Shown here: in pieces, positions 22,643-33,866 of the stretch
Position numbering within the stretch: position 1 is the stretch's first letter
How the letters are laid out: every line of letters begins with the position of its first letter
Assembly (NCBI GenBank): GCA_025331445.1
Contig: JAIWNE010000053.1
Span: forward strand, 124,001-188,000
Direction: 5' to 3'
DNA from: Blakeslea trispora
Taxonomy: Eukaryota > Mucoromycota > Mucoromycetes > Mucorales > Choanephoraceae
DNA: 64,000 bases
The notes under the pieces: generated by a model
Databases searched by the model: none
What the model was told of the DNA's origin: nothing
The model's input: the letters and a program-made list of their open reading frames with translations, nothing else
Position numbers and translations under genes: made by a program

Positions 22643-24676
22643 CAGACAAGTATGGTATGGACTTGTCTCCTAGAGAGAGACAGAAAGAGAGAGAGAGCGA
22701 GAGGGTGGGAAATAAAAAAGAAAGGAGGATATAGGCTTAGAAAGGATATTGCGCTTAATATGTATATGTATATATTTCACAGCCAAGATGGACTTTAGTG
22801 TACTAAAACTAAAAAAAAAAGCTGTTGTCAGTAAAGAGATTCAGAGGAAATAGGGGTCAGGACACTCATCATATTCTTTTTATATGCCGCACCAATCAAT
22901 GTACTGGATTAGTTCATCTGGGCGATACTTTAAATCAGACTGTGCATGAATATCAACTGTTTATGCTTCAATGATGTATTCGTTTTTTTTTTTCTAAGCG
23001 AGTCCTTTAGCTTGAGATATAGATGCTGTTCTTTCTCATTCTCTCTAGACTTAATATAGAAGGCAAAATAGTCATGCTTTCGTCTATGCCTCAGACATGT
23101 GAATGTCCTTGAGCATAGTCCTCCATTTAAACTGGACTGATACAAAGACAAAGGCAGCTTGGAAGCTCATTCCACCTCGGTAGCTCAAACGAATGGCTAT
23201 TTGCATCTTGAATTGAATAGAAAAGATAAACGATACCAAATTCTTTATCAACCAAATCTAGACACCTTCTTTAGACTGTGCTTGTCTGTCTAGGGCTGTT
23301 TCTTGAAATTTAGTTGCAATGGAATTCTAATTGTCATCATCAAGTACATAGTTTGGTTACAGAAAGTGATTATACGTTATCTGTGTAGTTTTAAAAGTTT
23401 GCTTTAACTAATGTCAAGGTTTGCTATTGTAACTGTATAACATGGGTTTGACTTTCAGTCCATCTAAAGGAATTACCCAACGTAATGAACTTTTACTATG
23501 TAATTCTTTGCTTTTGTTTCGCAGTTTTCGTATCCTTAGATTATCAGTATGTTCATCTGTAGATATCAACATCACTTTTGTAGATGGTGTATCCAATGAC
23601 TTTACTGATGTCTTCAGGGCTCTAGAATGACTGCTGTTCTGGCCATTGTTTTTCGTTCATTGTTCTCTTCATTTTATTTAATATTGTGATGTAAGTGAAG
23701 ATGTATAGATTGGACCGGTAGAGATTTACATGAGCTATATAATGGCTTTATGTCTTTATCTATAAAAGAAATAAAGCAGCAAGGACATAGTGAACAAGAA
23801 GTTCAATGTGTGGCTTGAGCTAAGCAACTAGAACAAACTAAATGATAATGTATCTTTACAAACTTTTGTAGTACAGGCTGATCCATCATAGCAGTAAGTA
23901 TACTAAGCGAGAAAGTGCAAAAAAAAAAACAAATTGACTCAAGCACCTTCTATTTTCTTTTGTTTAGATCTGCTTATGAAAATTGAGAAATGTTGGTGTC
24001 TCAAGTCAAAACAATAGATATCCTGACTATGTATACTATATACTAAAAAAACTGAAAGCCAGCAAAAGACACTGCAAGAGGAAAACGATTGTCTGATTGA
24101 GTGGTATAGCCGTGATTTTACAGATATGACCTGAAGAGACAGAGACAAAAATATTCCGAGGATAATGCAATGTTTTAAAGACATCTGTTCATCGAGGAAT
24201 TCAAGCCAAGGAATTATTTCAAGAAATAAGATTGAGAAGAAGGTGATGTTGGATGACTGAAGTTGAAAGAAGCAAAGACCCATCCCCCCACACCCCAAAA
24301 AGGAAAAGAAACTCTTCCATGTAGTCATGTTTGTTCTTTCAGGTACATCAAAGCCATTTTCAGTTGTAAAGCATATATAGCATGTCGAGTAATTTAGCAT
24401 GTACTCAAAATCCCTTTTTTTTTGTTCGTCTGTAGCAGTGCGAGATACTCTTATTTAAAGAAGACTCCTATGTTTCTAGAATATTTCCTTATTAATGGAT
24501 ATGCAAGCCACAACAGTATGCTTGCATTTTTTTTTTATACGCAGAGTATGGGAGTGAGAGTGAGAAAGTTAGCGTGACAAGCCACTCTTGAATTTGATGG
24601 ACTTGATTTTTTGGGTTTATTTTTACTTTTTTTTTTTTTTTTCTTGCTTCATATAACCATTTGATAGATCTTGAGC
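22643..24676. other. Divergent intergenic region
   Basis: About 2 kb between divergent SNF5 and the MYND gene, so both promoters lie here. A GA-rich tract (22672-22705, mostly AGAGAG) lies just upstream of the SNF5 start and a T16 run at 24627-24642 lies upstream of the MYND start. A 153-codon minus-strand frame at 23939-24400 was not accepted. Confidence 0.5.
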
Positions 24677-26469
24677 ATGTCTATTCAACCTCACAACGAA
24701 TCCACTATGGATCCCAATGCAGGCATGTTGGAAGTACCTGCCTTCTTGGGCATGACCGAACAACAGTCTCGTTTGCTTGTGGCTCTTTACAACGAAACTG
24801 ATCCTGAATTTGCCAAACAGATGCCTACTGCTTTACCTATTGCAGCTCAACAACTTGCTGCCGAATATGAGAAGCGTAACAATGTTGGCAAAAAGGTAAT
24901 TTAGAAAACCATGTTGTCCAACACAGAGAAACTCATTCTATTGTAAGCTTGAACGTGCTCATCAAAGATGGTCCGAAGAATATCAACTGTTTGATACCAT
25001 TCAACGTGAAGCTGTTGAAAAGCTTTCGACAACCGAGATGAATATCGATAAGGCAGCTGAAGGATTGAAATTGGATGAAGATCAAGAGACCAGCATTCAT
25101 GATTTGGTCATGGGTAGTTTGTTGTACGGAGGTATCCGTCGAGAACCCTCAGGCCCCAACGATCGTGTCTCTATGAGTCCTGTTGCCAGTCCTAATTTTG
25201 AGGGAGCCAAGCGTTTGTTGGAACGTGCGTTTGAGAAGGGTTATACAATGGCTGCTGTTCAAATTGGTTCCTTTTTTATGCAAGAAGAGAAATTGGCAGG
25301 TGGAGCCAATTTGAAGGAAAAGAATCCCACAGCAAAGGAATTAGCTTATACATGGTATCAAAAGGCTGCTGATGCCTCTAACCCAGTAAGTGATAGAAGA
25401 AGAAATGTAGTTTATTTGAACATGGTATGACTCATATTGAAAAAGATGGCATGTCATAAAATGGGTTTCTTCTTGGAGAACGGTATTGGCTGTTCAAAGG
25501 ATATTTCAAAAGCTATCGAGTATTATTTGAAAGCATATGAAGAAGGTATAAGAAAAAAAAAAGAAAGGAATAAAAAAAAAACAGAATAGACAAAATAGCG
25601 AATTTCAAACTCACTGTCTGATTATAGGTTATCCCGATTCAGCCCATAATCTTGGTATTATTTATCAAGGTTTTACACAGGAAACTTCTAGATTTAGAGA
25701 TATTAAGAAGGCCATCGAATATTTTGAAAGAGCTAAGCAATGGGGATTCTCCGCATCATGTAATGCATGTAAGTGGTACAAGAAAGGAAAAAGGATGTGG
25801 CGGAGATGAATGCTGATGATTTATATCTTTTTAGTGGGTAGAATGTATCTTTTGATGTCAAAGAATGCTGATCTTGCTAAAGAAGCCGGTAATCCCGGTA
25901 GCGAACCAGAAGATTATGTTGTGACAGGCATTGAATTGATGGAGGTAAAGTGAAATAGAAGAGCAAAAAGAGTCCCTTTTTTTTTTCTTTTTTTTTTTCC
26001 TTTACTGAAGCTATTTTAGGATGCAGCTAATAATGGTGACGCAGATGCCATGATGATGCTTGGTCTTATCTTTGGATCTAAAGACTATGGTTTATACGAT
26101 ATGGATAAGGCACAAAACTATATGGAATTGGCTCTTGTCCGAGGTGATCTTGAGGCTTACAATTATCTTGTTCGTATCTTGAGAGCCAAGATGGCCGCTC
26201 GTGTAGCACTCGAAAAGGAAAATTTTGAAAACTTTGAAAAGTTAAGTCAAGTAGATCAGGAGAAGCTGATTCGTCAGTTGGCTAAAGAGGCAGCTTCGGA
26301 TAACATCAGTCATCGTCAATGTGCTCATGTGGATTGTGACAAGAGAGAAGAAGAACCCGGAAGTTTCAAGCGTTGTGGTCGATGTCAGCGTGTTGCTTAT
26401 TGTTCTCGAGAATGTCAAAAAGAACATTGGAAGGCAGGCCATAAGGCTGTTTGTAAATCACCTCAATAA
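24677..26469 (+). CDS. Sel1-like-repeat protein with C-terminal MYND zinc finger
   Basis: Six exons, 24677..24895, 24948..25385, 25446..25545, 25628..25768, 25835..25944, 26020..26469, give 485 aa. The central part has several Sel1-like helical repeats (for example AKELAYTWYQKAADASNP, SKAIEYYLKAYEEGYPDSAH, KKAIEYFERAKQWGFSAS and the last near DKAQNYMELALVRGDLEA). The C-terminus is a complete MYND finger: CAHVDC, then CGRCQRVAYCSRECQKEHW and the final His/Cys (HKAVC). Proteins with this layout are protein-interaction adaptors; I cannot name a pathway. An equivalent is common in Mucoromycota as far as I recall. Confidence 0.88.
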
Positions 26470-26589
26470 TGTATAAAATACCACCACTCCTAAAAAAACA
26501 CACACAAGAGAATAATAGATATTGTATACATAAAGAAAATCATTTTTTTTTTATAAAGAAAAAAAAAAGCAAAATGATCATTTTACTGT

Positions 26590-26672
26590 GAAAATGATTG
26601 AATTATTATTAAATAAATAAATAAATAATAATAAAAAAAAATAATAATAAATAATAATAAATAATAATAATT
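26590..26672 (+). repeat. AT-only microsatellite (TAAA / TAA units)
   Basis: A run of ATAAATAA and ATAATAATA units in the short gap (206 bp) between convergent genes, immediately beyond the stop of the minus-strand gene. Only A and T from about 26602 to 26673 apart from isolated bases. Confidence 0.8.
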
Positions 26673-26675
26673 AAA

Positions 26676-27320
26676 TCATGATGATGAAGAAGATGATGAA
26701 TGCAATGGTAATTCTTGAGATGATTTTGGCTCTGGAGTCATAGAATTAGATTCTGAACCTTCTGTTGAGCTATCTTCTTCTACGTCATGACAACCTTGTT
26801 GTGATGAGGGTGAAGGCATCATGGTTTGACAAAGTCGATCTTTATGTTTACGTTGAACAAGCTGAACAAGATCTTGCCGAACTAAGATAGCCTTTCGCCA
26901 CTCATTCATGACCTCCTGTCGAAATGAGTCAATGCGCTCCTTTTTGACAGTCTGATGTTCTAACTTTGACAGGACGACCAACAAGACATGGCACATATGA
27001 TTGAATTTCTTGAATGATTCTTCAAGGTAGAGTTGGACTTGTCGAACAAGATCATGACCGTTACCTTCGTAATTGTACTGTATACTGGATTGCACCGTAT
27101 GGCTAAAGACTTCTAATTCGTGCACCACTAATTTTACTTTGTATAGGCAACGAGTGAATTCAACGAAATTACGGTCATGATTTGATAATGATGAATTTGA
27201 CATTGTGTTTGAATGATTCACAGCAGTCGTAGCAGTAGCAGCAGTAGCAGCAACAGCAGCAGTTGGAGTGGAATTGGAAGTAGTAGTGGAAAGTGGAGGT
27301 AATACAGAAGTAATATTCAT
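26676..27320 (-). CDS. Hypothetical helical protein with low-complexity ends
   Basis: A 214-aa single-exon frame starting at ATG 27320. The first 45 residues are Ala/Thr/Ser-rich, partly from a (GCA)n-type triplet tract at 27228-27262. The core (about residues 48-150) is strongly helical: FVEFTRCLYKVKLVVHELEV, VRQVQLYLEESFKKFNHMC and FRQEVMNEWRKAILVRQDLV, suggesting a helical bundle or coiled coil. The tail is acidic and Ser-rich with a run of seven Ser at the end. Organisation (helical bundle with disordered ends) resembles small Mediator or other transcription-complex subunits, but I see no signature allowing a name. Confidence 0.6.
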   Translation of the reverse strand: MNITSVLPPLSTTTSNSTPTAAVAATAATATTAVNHSNTMSNSSLSNHDRNFVEFTRCLYKVKLVVHELEVFSHTVQSSIQYNYEGNGHDLVRQVQLYLEESFKKFNHMCHVLLVVLSKLEHQTVKKERIDSFRQEVMNEWRKAILVRQDLVQLVQRKHKDRLCQTMMPSPSSQQGCHDVEEDSSTEGSESNSMTPEPKSSQELPLHSSSSSSS

Positions 27321-27793
27321 GCTTTTTTTCTTTTCTTTTTTTTTCTTCTAGAAGGAAAAACAATGCAACAACAACAAAAAAAAGAAAATAAATAAATAGA
27401 TGAAAGAAGACAAATTCACTTGAAGAACAAAAGTAAAAAAAAAAAAGAAAAAAAAACTAGGGAATAAAAAATAAAATAGAAAAATTTATAGACTCCAAAA
27501 AAAAAAAAAAAAAACTTGCTTCATAGCATAAACATGATAGCCAAATAAAGTATATTCCTTTTGTTATAGAAAAAAAGAACAATTCAGAACAAAAAAATCA
27601 AAAATCGGCGTAGAAAAAAAGAAAGACAAAGACCCTTCCCAGCTAAAAAAAAAATAAAAAAAAAAGAACATGATGGAATAAAGCTTGTTTCTTTTTTAAT
27701 TTTACTTTTTTGTTCTTTTTTTATATATATGATGATAAGGGAAAAAATAATAATAATAATAATAAAAAAAAAAAGAATTTATTGACATAAATT
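27321..27793. other. Intergenic, no gene seen
   Basis: About 470 bp, extremely A-rich with numerous poly-A tracts (27496-27513 is A18) and an (ATA)n tract at 27747-27765. Confidence 0.5.
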
Positions 27794-29308
27794 TTACTTA
27801 TTTACATAATATCGATTGATCCAATCACGCACAAAAATACTGGCTTTAGCACATCGTTTGGTAGACCATTTTCGAAAGAAAGCGTCATGTGTCACAGGTT
27901 GAGCAAGATAATCCAGCATGAGTTCAACTGTCGATTTGAGATCTTCAGGTGCATAGCCAGATAACTTGGTTAGACTTGTGTTCCATTTACCCTTGGCCAA
28001 CATACGCTTAGCTAACCAGAGAGAGGCAGCTGCAATCAGAGAGGGTCGAACACCAATGAAGCGATGATCAATACAAGAGGCTTCCATAAAATATTTAGCC
28101 AAGGTACGTGTATGGATATCACAATTCATCTCTTCTGTACAGACGCGTCGCAAGAAATTAAGTGGATTAGGGTAACACAGCTTAAAATTAAGGACCTGAA
28201 GGATAAATCGTTCAGCCTTGATCAGTTCTTCCTCACTCACAGCATTATCTGTCATAAACAAGAAATCACGCATAGGGGGTGTACAGAGCTCTTCAAATTT
28301 GGCTGCAATAAATAAGGCGGTGATGCCAACCAACTGAAGCTTACCCAGCACGACAGTCCGCTGTGATAAGAAGCGATCAATGATATTGACCGTCAGAAAG
28401 AGCGTCTCTGGCAACAGCCCAAACAAGAAGTGAATCTCAATGATCCAGTCAATCAACACACTACGCATACCCCAAGTGACTTCATGTTGTTGAAGGTTGG
28501 AATAGTTGGGATCAGCCATGGTACTCAGTTCACTATCATACAGATGACCAAAGATTTCACCTGCATATTCAGCTACTAGCATGGGATCATTCCATTGATC
28601 TTCACGCAATGATTGTGTAGTCTGAAGCATGGCTTGTTTAGCACGCTCTTCTTGTTGTCTATCATGCAGGACGGCTTCTTCTGTTGCTTTGAACTCAAGA
28701 TCATCCTTGTCTTGTGTTGGCGTGTTGAATAAATAGTGACTATGGTCTTGCGTCTTGGTACGTTTTATCGTGTCCCGTTTTAGTGGATTGTCATTTAAGG
28801 TATGTTGAGGAACAAACAGATGCTTCATATGATGGGGTACTTCAATAGGCAAGACTGGTACAACAGGAAACTCTTCTTCTTCTTCTTCTGTGGGTTTGTT
28901 GGCTAGATTGGTCTCATAAAAATCAAGCACATACGGTTTATATTCATCCTCCACTCCATTCAGGGTATCCTTCTCTTCTACTTCTACTGCTGTTTTCTCT
29001 ACTTTTTTTACTGCTATCTCTTTTTCATAAGGTACTCTCTAAATAGAGTGTTAACAACTTGAAAAAAAAACGAATTTCATTGTCATCTTTACTTGAATGG
29101 TTGTATCATTGCTTTTATCCAATAAAATAGCACGCGATCGTTGAGTTAACTTGGTATCAAACACTGGTTTTTTCAATTCAATATGGCTATTTTTGTTTGA
29201 ATTAAAAGAGCCCAACAGGTTCTCCTACAGAAAGTGTATGAGTTTTTTTTTTAATAAAAGTAAGAGCTTATTTGCTTATTTTACGTGATGTGAAAGTCCT
29301 TGTTCCAT
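27794..29308 (-). CDS. B-type (mitotic) cyclin
   Basis: Regulatory subunit of the mitotic CDK. Three exons, 29308..29285 (8 codons), 29224..29093, 29038..27794, 466 aa. Residues 39-47, RAILLDKSN, match the destruction-box consensus RxxLxxxxN, so APC/C-dependent turnover is expected. The cyclin box starts near WGMRSVLIDWIIEIH (the MRAIL helix) and continues through LFLTVNIIDRFLSQRTV, LQLVGITALFIAAKFEE and the C-terminal cyclin fold (FLRRVCTEEMNCDIHTRTLA). The conserved Lys/Glu pair of the CDK-binding face is in KFEE. The region between D-box and cyclin box is acidic (EEEEEE). Clb-type B cyclin is firm; the exact paralogue is not determined. Confidence 0.93.
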
Positions 29309-29683
29309 CTTTCTCGCAATAAACAGAAAGCGTTTGAAAAAACTCTAAAGTCTCAAGAAAAGCACAAAGAGAGGAAAAGAAATGAGCGAGTGTATGATAA
29401 TTAAAGTGAAGGGAGGTGGAAACAATAGAATTTTCAAGGAGAATGTAAGAATAATAATAAAAAAAAAATTTATGAAAAAACATATACACTACAAAAAATA
29501 CAGTCAGGCTTTCTTGAATTCCCTGAAATTCATTGGCTCCTTTTACTTATTTACATGTCCCGCTTTAAATGTCACAGAAAAAAAAATATACACAACTTGG
29601 ATCAACAGTACACAAGAAGAGGTTCACTCTTTCCTTATTAGTCATACTTATTTAAGCATATTCGTGAAATCAATGCCCTTTAT
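29309..29683. other. Intergenic, no gene seen
   Basis: About 375 bp between the cyclin 5' end and the 3' end of the next minus-strand gene, holding the cyclin promoter. Frames on the plus strand here (29382-29810) overlap the neighbouring gene and look spurious. Confidence 0.45.
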
Positions 29684-31013
29684 TTATAGTTGCGATGGCT
29701 TTCTCAAAGTAGAAGAGTGTCTCGATATAAAGTTTCGTCTTTTCCATAAATCACCCCAATCTTCTTCTTCCAGATCATCCACTTGGTCTACTAGTTCTTC
29801 AGGTGGATAATAATAGGCAGCTCTTCTACCGCTTGTTCGTCTAACAGGGGATGATGAAGAATAAGGTGGGTAAGAGGGATAGTTAGGCTCTTGGGTATAA
29901 TAGAAATCATCTTGATGAGGTTGTATATAATCATGCATATCAATACTCTCTTCATCTTCAGAGGATTCAGGTTCATATTCAAATATCTGTAATGCATCAT
30001 CAAATCGAACTCTTTTCTTTGGTGTAGAAGGATACATTGGTTGCTGTGGTAATGGTGACAACGGTTGTTGTGGTAATGGTGATGATTGTCTTTGTTGTTG
30101 TTGTTGTTGCTGTGACTGTCTTTTACTAGGTGTCTTTTTACGTTGTATACGTTGCTCTAATTGAGGTGGCAAAAAAGTGGTAGGTTGAGGAGGTTGTAGT
30201 TGAACAGGCTTTCGTTTGATGTTGCTATTATTGTACTGAAGTAAAGGAGAAGCAGCCTGCATTCGATTCATAGAAACAGGCCTTGGTGGTGGTATCATGT
30301 AAGGATACATGTTGTAATTAGCAGCTGCATTCATAATAGATTGAGCAGCTGCCATTAAATGATAATTTGACTGTTGATTCATAAATGGACTCGGTACCTG
30401 AGGTAACATGACATTAGGATAAGAAGAAGGATACATGTTGGGTAATACCATGTTGGATTGTTGTGGTAAAGAAGCGGGTGGTGGTTTTGGTAAGATATTG
30501 GTATAAACATCAATGGTAGGTGAGGTCTGAATTGGACATTCTGTAGGTTGATTGGGTCGGAAGGCCATACGGATGGACAGTACATTATCCCACATCTCCT
30601 TGGGCATCTTTTTGAATTTAGAGGCAGGTTGATTCTCTACCAAGACTGTCTGTTGTTGTTCGTCCCGTAAATCCAATACGATAATCTTGATGGATCGATC
30701 AGGTCGTTCGTCTGATATCTCTGGTAATTTACCTTCTTGTTTTGTGCCTGTCACTAGGGGAAAATGAAGTTTATTAGAAAGTAATTTTTTTTCTTTTCAT
30801 TGTTAGGTTACCAATAATGACAGGTGGAATACCACTGGGTGTTGTTTGTCTTCGAATCTTTACATGAGGATCAGGTTTATGAGATGTACAGTGAACATAT
30901 AACAAGACTGGGTCGCCAGGACCACAGATTGTCGATGACTCGAGGTTAGTAAGGTTAGGTTGTTCCAGTTTGAAAATATATATTGAATAGGGTAAAGAGA
31001 AGGGTGAATACAA
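29684..31013 (-). CDS. Low-complexity regulatory-type protein with RVxF-like motif; 5' end not found
   Basis: Two coding blocks: about 31013..30812 and 30753..29684, joined in frame across a GTAACC..TAG intron. No in-frame ATG exists in the first block and a stop lies just upstream, so the start must be in an unseen 5' exon; a CTAAC followed by CTCGAG near 30940 could be an acceptor. The N-terminal 130 residues look folded (STICGPGDPVLLYVHCTSHK, then SIKIIVLDLRDEQQQTVLVE and EMWDNVLSIRMAFRPNQP). The rest is Pro/Gln/Tyr-rich and disordered with a Q7 run. PKKRVRFDD (coded near 30010) matches the RVxF docking motif for protein phosphatase 1 and is followed by an acidic ESSEDEE stretch. Family not recognised. 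Confidence 0.6.
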
Positions 31014-31803
31014 GTAAAGAATTTTTTTTTATAAGAAAAAAAAAGAAAAAGTGAGAGAAAAAGACTTTTTTTTTTGTTTACAGCAAAAAAAAAAAAAGAG
31101 AGAGAGAAATGACTTAATTTGCATGTTTCCACTGAATTTTTCCTAGAAAGTCCGCTACATCTTTTGTTATTGTGTGTGTGTGTGTGTGTGTGGGTTGAAT
31201 AAGGTAGAGTGTTGTACAGCTGTAGGACATTTATGTTAGGTGCCTGAAATGAATAAAAGGCTATCTGCATAAAATGTTTTGAATTTTTGTAAAAGAGTTT
31301 CGTCTCCGCTTCCCTTTCACTTGGGATTCGGGCACATCCCCTCTCTCTCTCTTTTAGAGAGTTAGATAGACAACATTTGATTCTCAATGAGACAAAGTGT
31401 CATTATAACACTATGTCTTGACTAGAAATTGACCACGCTCTTTATGAGCAAACTGTTTACTTATTCTTTTTGAATGGCATCAAGTTCTCATTCTATACAA
31501 AACAATGTGCTTTCTCTTTATAAATAAGTCTCATGAACACAATAAAAAAAAACGAATTAGCATGCTTCTTCTTCTTGCCAACAAAACAATTGAGCTTTCA
31601 AGACAAACGAGAGAAAGACGAGTGCATTTCAAGCTTGAGAAAGACAATGATTTGCTTTGGAATGACTTAATCAAGTGGTTGACAAGCTAAGAAAGAAAGG
31701 AGATACACCTTTTCTCAAAGAAATGTCGCACTTTTAAAATAATTCAACTTGTATTTTTTTTGTACGACAGTTTGATGTCATAAAAAACAATGCACTCAAA
31801 GTA
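31014..31803. other. Intergenic with (GT)n tract
   Basis: About 790 bp. A GT dinucleotide repeat (about nine units) lies at 31172-31192. AT-rich and poly-A/T otherwise. It must contain the first exon and promoter of the gene to its left, but they cannot be placed. Confidence 0.4.
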
Positions 31804-31846
31804 CAGTGGGGTTACAAAAAAATAAGATAAAATTTTAATTTTCCGC
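31804..31846 (+). repeat. Left terminal inverted repeat of the Tc1-like element
   Basis: 43 bp beginning CAGTGGGGTTACA and ending TTTTCCGC, inverted copy of 33092-33133; has A7 where the right end has A6. Confidence 0.95.
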
Positions 31847-32005
31847 AAAATCCAGATTACTATCTTCATTGATGTTGGCCTACTAAACACCACTAAACTG
31901 TTACTAGATGTCTTAAGACCCTCAAAAATCATTGAGCATTGTCTGGATTTACTTATAAAGTCTTTATTACTTTAATGATACAGATCTAACTAATTCAGTG
32001 GCCAA

Positions 32006-33031
32006 CTAAAATCTACTTGGTCCACCTTTGCGGGAAAGGACGTATCTTATTCTTCTGGGCATGTTTGCAATGAGATTATTCCAATCTCTTGGTCTAAAGC
32101 GGTCCCATACTGCTTGCAAACATGCCCTGTGAGCTTCTGCGTTAGGAAAACGCCCATGTCTGCTTCGGTAGGCCTGCACTCGTCGCTTCATGATCATCCA
32201 AAGATTTTCAATCGGGTTTAAATCGGGCGACTGTGCAGGCCAGTCTAGCACCTTCAATCCCTTCTCCACCTTCCAGTCTTTTGCAGCTCTGCATCTATGA
32301 ACAGGAGCCCCATCTTCCATCAATATTAGATTTTGCTCCTGTCCATAGAATTCGAGGAGAGGGCCGTTGTATATGGATGATACAAAGCCTTCCCCCTTGC
32401 GATCTATATCGCTGCAGAAGTGGAGTCGGGACTTATGACCAAACCTGATGGCACCCCAAACCATCAAGCTGGTTCTACCACTCTTGAAACTGGGTACTAG
32501 ACACTCTTCCAAGTACTTTTCATGAGGTCGGCGCCAGATCATTACAGGGGCAGAATTTCTGCCATTTTCGAAAGAACTTTCGTCGGTCCAGATCACCTTC
32601 TCCCAGTCTTCTACTGTCCAATTCTTGTATTTCTTGGCAAATTCAAGCCTCTTCTTTCTATGAAGAGGGTTCAAGAAGGGCTTCTTTTGTGCTACTCGGC
32701 ACCTATACTTCATTCTGCGTAATGCACGACGAACGGTAGCCTTACAGACATTGACTGGCAAAGAGGACGTCAATTCAGCCAAAGTTGCTCTCCTGTTGAG
32801 CACAACGACCCGCTTAAGAATCCTTAAAACTCTTGGAGTGAGTTTTCTAGGTCTTCCAGATCCTACAGCACGATCTGTGGTACCTTGCATTTTTTGCCTT
32901 CTCAACAATGTGTAGACACTGGAAAGCTTTACATCTGTAGCTCTCGAAATTTGCTTAGCATTCATACCGTTTTGGCTTAATCTAGCAATAAGACGCTTAT
33001 CTTCATCAGTTAAGTGGATTCTTTGAGACAT
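32006..33031 (-). CDS. Tc1-like DD34E transposase
   Basis: A 341-aa transposase filling the element. The N-terminal paired-like region has two helix-turn-helix units (LIARLSQNGMNAKQISRATD, then TLAELTSSLPV..KATVRRALRR) linked by a GSGRPRKLT AT-hook-like motif. The catalytic triad is complete: Asp in WTDESSF, Asp in LMEDGAPVH, and Glu in SPDLNPIENLW, with exactly 34 residues between the second Asp and the Glu, the DD34E spacing of the Tc1 group. It uses no intron and has no stop or frameshift, so it may be functional. Confidence 0.95.
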   Translation of the reverse strand: MSQRIHLTDEDKRLIARLSQNGMNAKQISRATDVKLSSVYTLLRRQKMQGTTDRAVGSGRPRKLTPRVLRILKRVVVLNRRATLAELTSSLPVNVCKATVRRALRRMKYRCRVAQKKPFLNPLHRKKRLEFAKKYKNWTVEDWEKVIWTDESSFENGRNSAPVMIWRRPHEKYLEECLVPSFKSGRTSLMVWGAIRFGHKSRLHFCSDIDRKGEGFVSSIYNGPLLEFYGQEQNLILMEDGAPVHRCRAAKDWKVEKGLKVLDWPAQSPDLNPIENLWMIMKRRVQAYRSRHGRFPNAEAHRACLQAVWDRFRPRDWNNLIANMPRRIRYVLSRKGGPSRF

Positions 33032-33091
33032 GTTGATATAAAATAGAGATAAAGGAGATCATCCATTCCATACATTGTTAACATATTTGAA

Positions 33092-33133
33092 GCGGAAAAT
33101 TAAAATTTTATCTTATTTTTTGTAACCCCACTG
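33092..33133 (-). repeat. Right terminal inverted repeat of the Tc1-like element
   Basis: 42 bp, inverted copy of the left end; followed by the TA target duplication. Confidence 0.95.
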
Positions 33134-33866
33134 TACTTGCTTTATGATAATTTTTTCTTTTTAAAAATCACTCATAAACAAAACAATCGTGCGCTTGGTT
33201 TTGAAATGCGACAACCATCATCGTATGCCGAAGGACTTTGTAAGGTATCCCAGGGTGCGTCGTGACGTATTATTATAGGGCTTGGTAGCTATCCTATGCT
33301 GCGACAAAGGTCATCGCCTGTGTGATAGTAGACTTTGTGCTTTGCTGTTGCCTTGCCAGGGCCGCTCTAATAAGCGCATTGCTTTTCTACACATCTCATC
33401 ACTTAGATTGGATTGATGCATGTACAAAGCTAAGTATTAAGTTTCTACTGTAGGAGTTTGCGAATAATTAACTCAAATTGTATGTAACTATGTAGATAGT
33501 AATTAATTCGCTGATCACAGATACTAAACTTGTTATATATGGCGTTCATACACAGCTCTCCATCCTGGGACACTAAAATCATCTTGTCTTGTAATGCAAC
33601 TCAGTGTACACAAATACCAAGGACATAGTTACCTTTTTTTTTCCACAATAATCTTCTCCCTGGCTTGAATATAAACTATGTTTATTGGCACTTTTACCAC
33701 ACTTAGAAGCATCCCCAGCGGACCTGTCAATTTTTTTTAAAATTAAATCTAAACGGTTTGATCTCCATGGAAACATTAACATTTATTGTAATAAAGTATA
33801 ACTCTCATATTCTTATGCTTTTTTACTATTATATACTATTTTATTAATAGAAAAAAAAAAAGAAGC
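33134..33866. other. Intergenic with one exon-like frame
   Basis: Contains a minus-strand frame of 67 codons (33782-33579) preceded by a TTGACAG acceptor-like site at about 33728. From that site it reads KCGKSANKHSLYSSQGEDYC and ends MSLVFVYTELHYKTR. It looks like the last exon of a gene whose other exons are missing, perhaps separated by insertions. No family is recognised. The rest shows nothing. Confidence 0.35.

Larger units (their letters stand above)
31804..33133 (-). mobile_element. Intact Tc1/mariner-type DNA transposon
   Basis: A complete 1,330-bp element flanked by TA on both sides (31802-31803 and 33134-33135), the expected target duplication. Its ends are inverted repeats of 43 bp (31804-31846) and 42 bp (33092-33133), identical except for one A in a homopolymer, starting CAGTGGGGTTAC. 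Between them is a single uninterrupted transposase gene. Near-perfect ends, a clean TA duplication and an open transposase imply recent insertion. Confidence 0.95.

Noticed and set aside
23939..24400. 153-codon minus-strand open frame upstream of the MYND gene
   Set aside because: No recognisable domain, composition typical of AT-rich non-coding DNA read in a hydrophobic frame, and it sits in a divergent promoter region.
30860..31387. 175-codon minus-strand frame with a THTHTH run
   Set aside because: The run comes from the (GT)n repeat and the frame overlaps the supported exon of the RVxF protein in another phase.
32233..32722. Plus-strand frames inside the transposon
   Set aside because: Shadows of the Tc1 transposase on the opposite strand.
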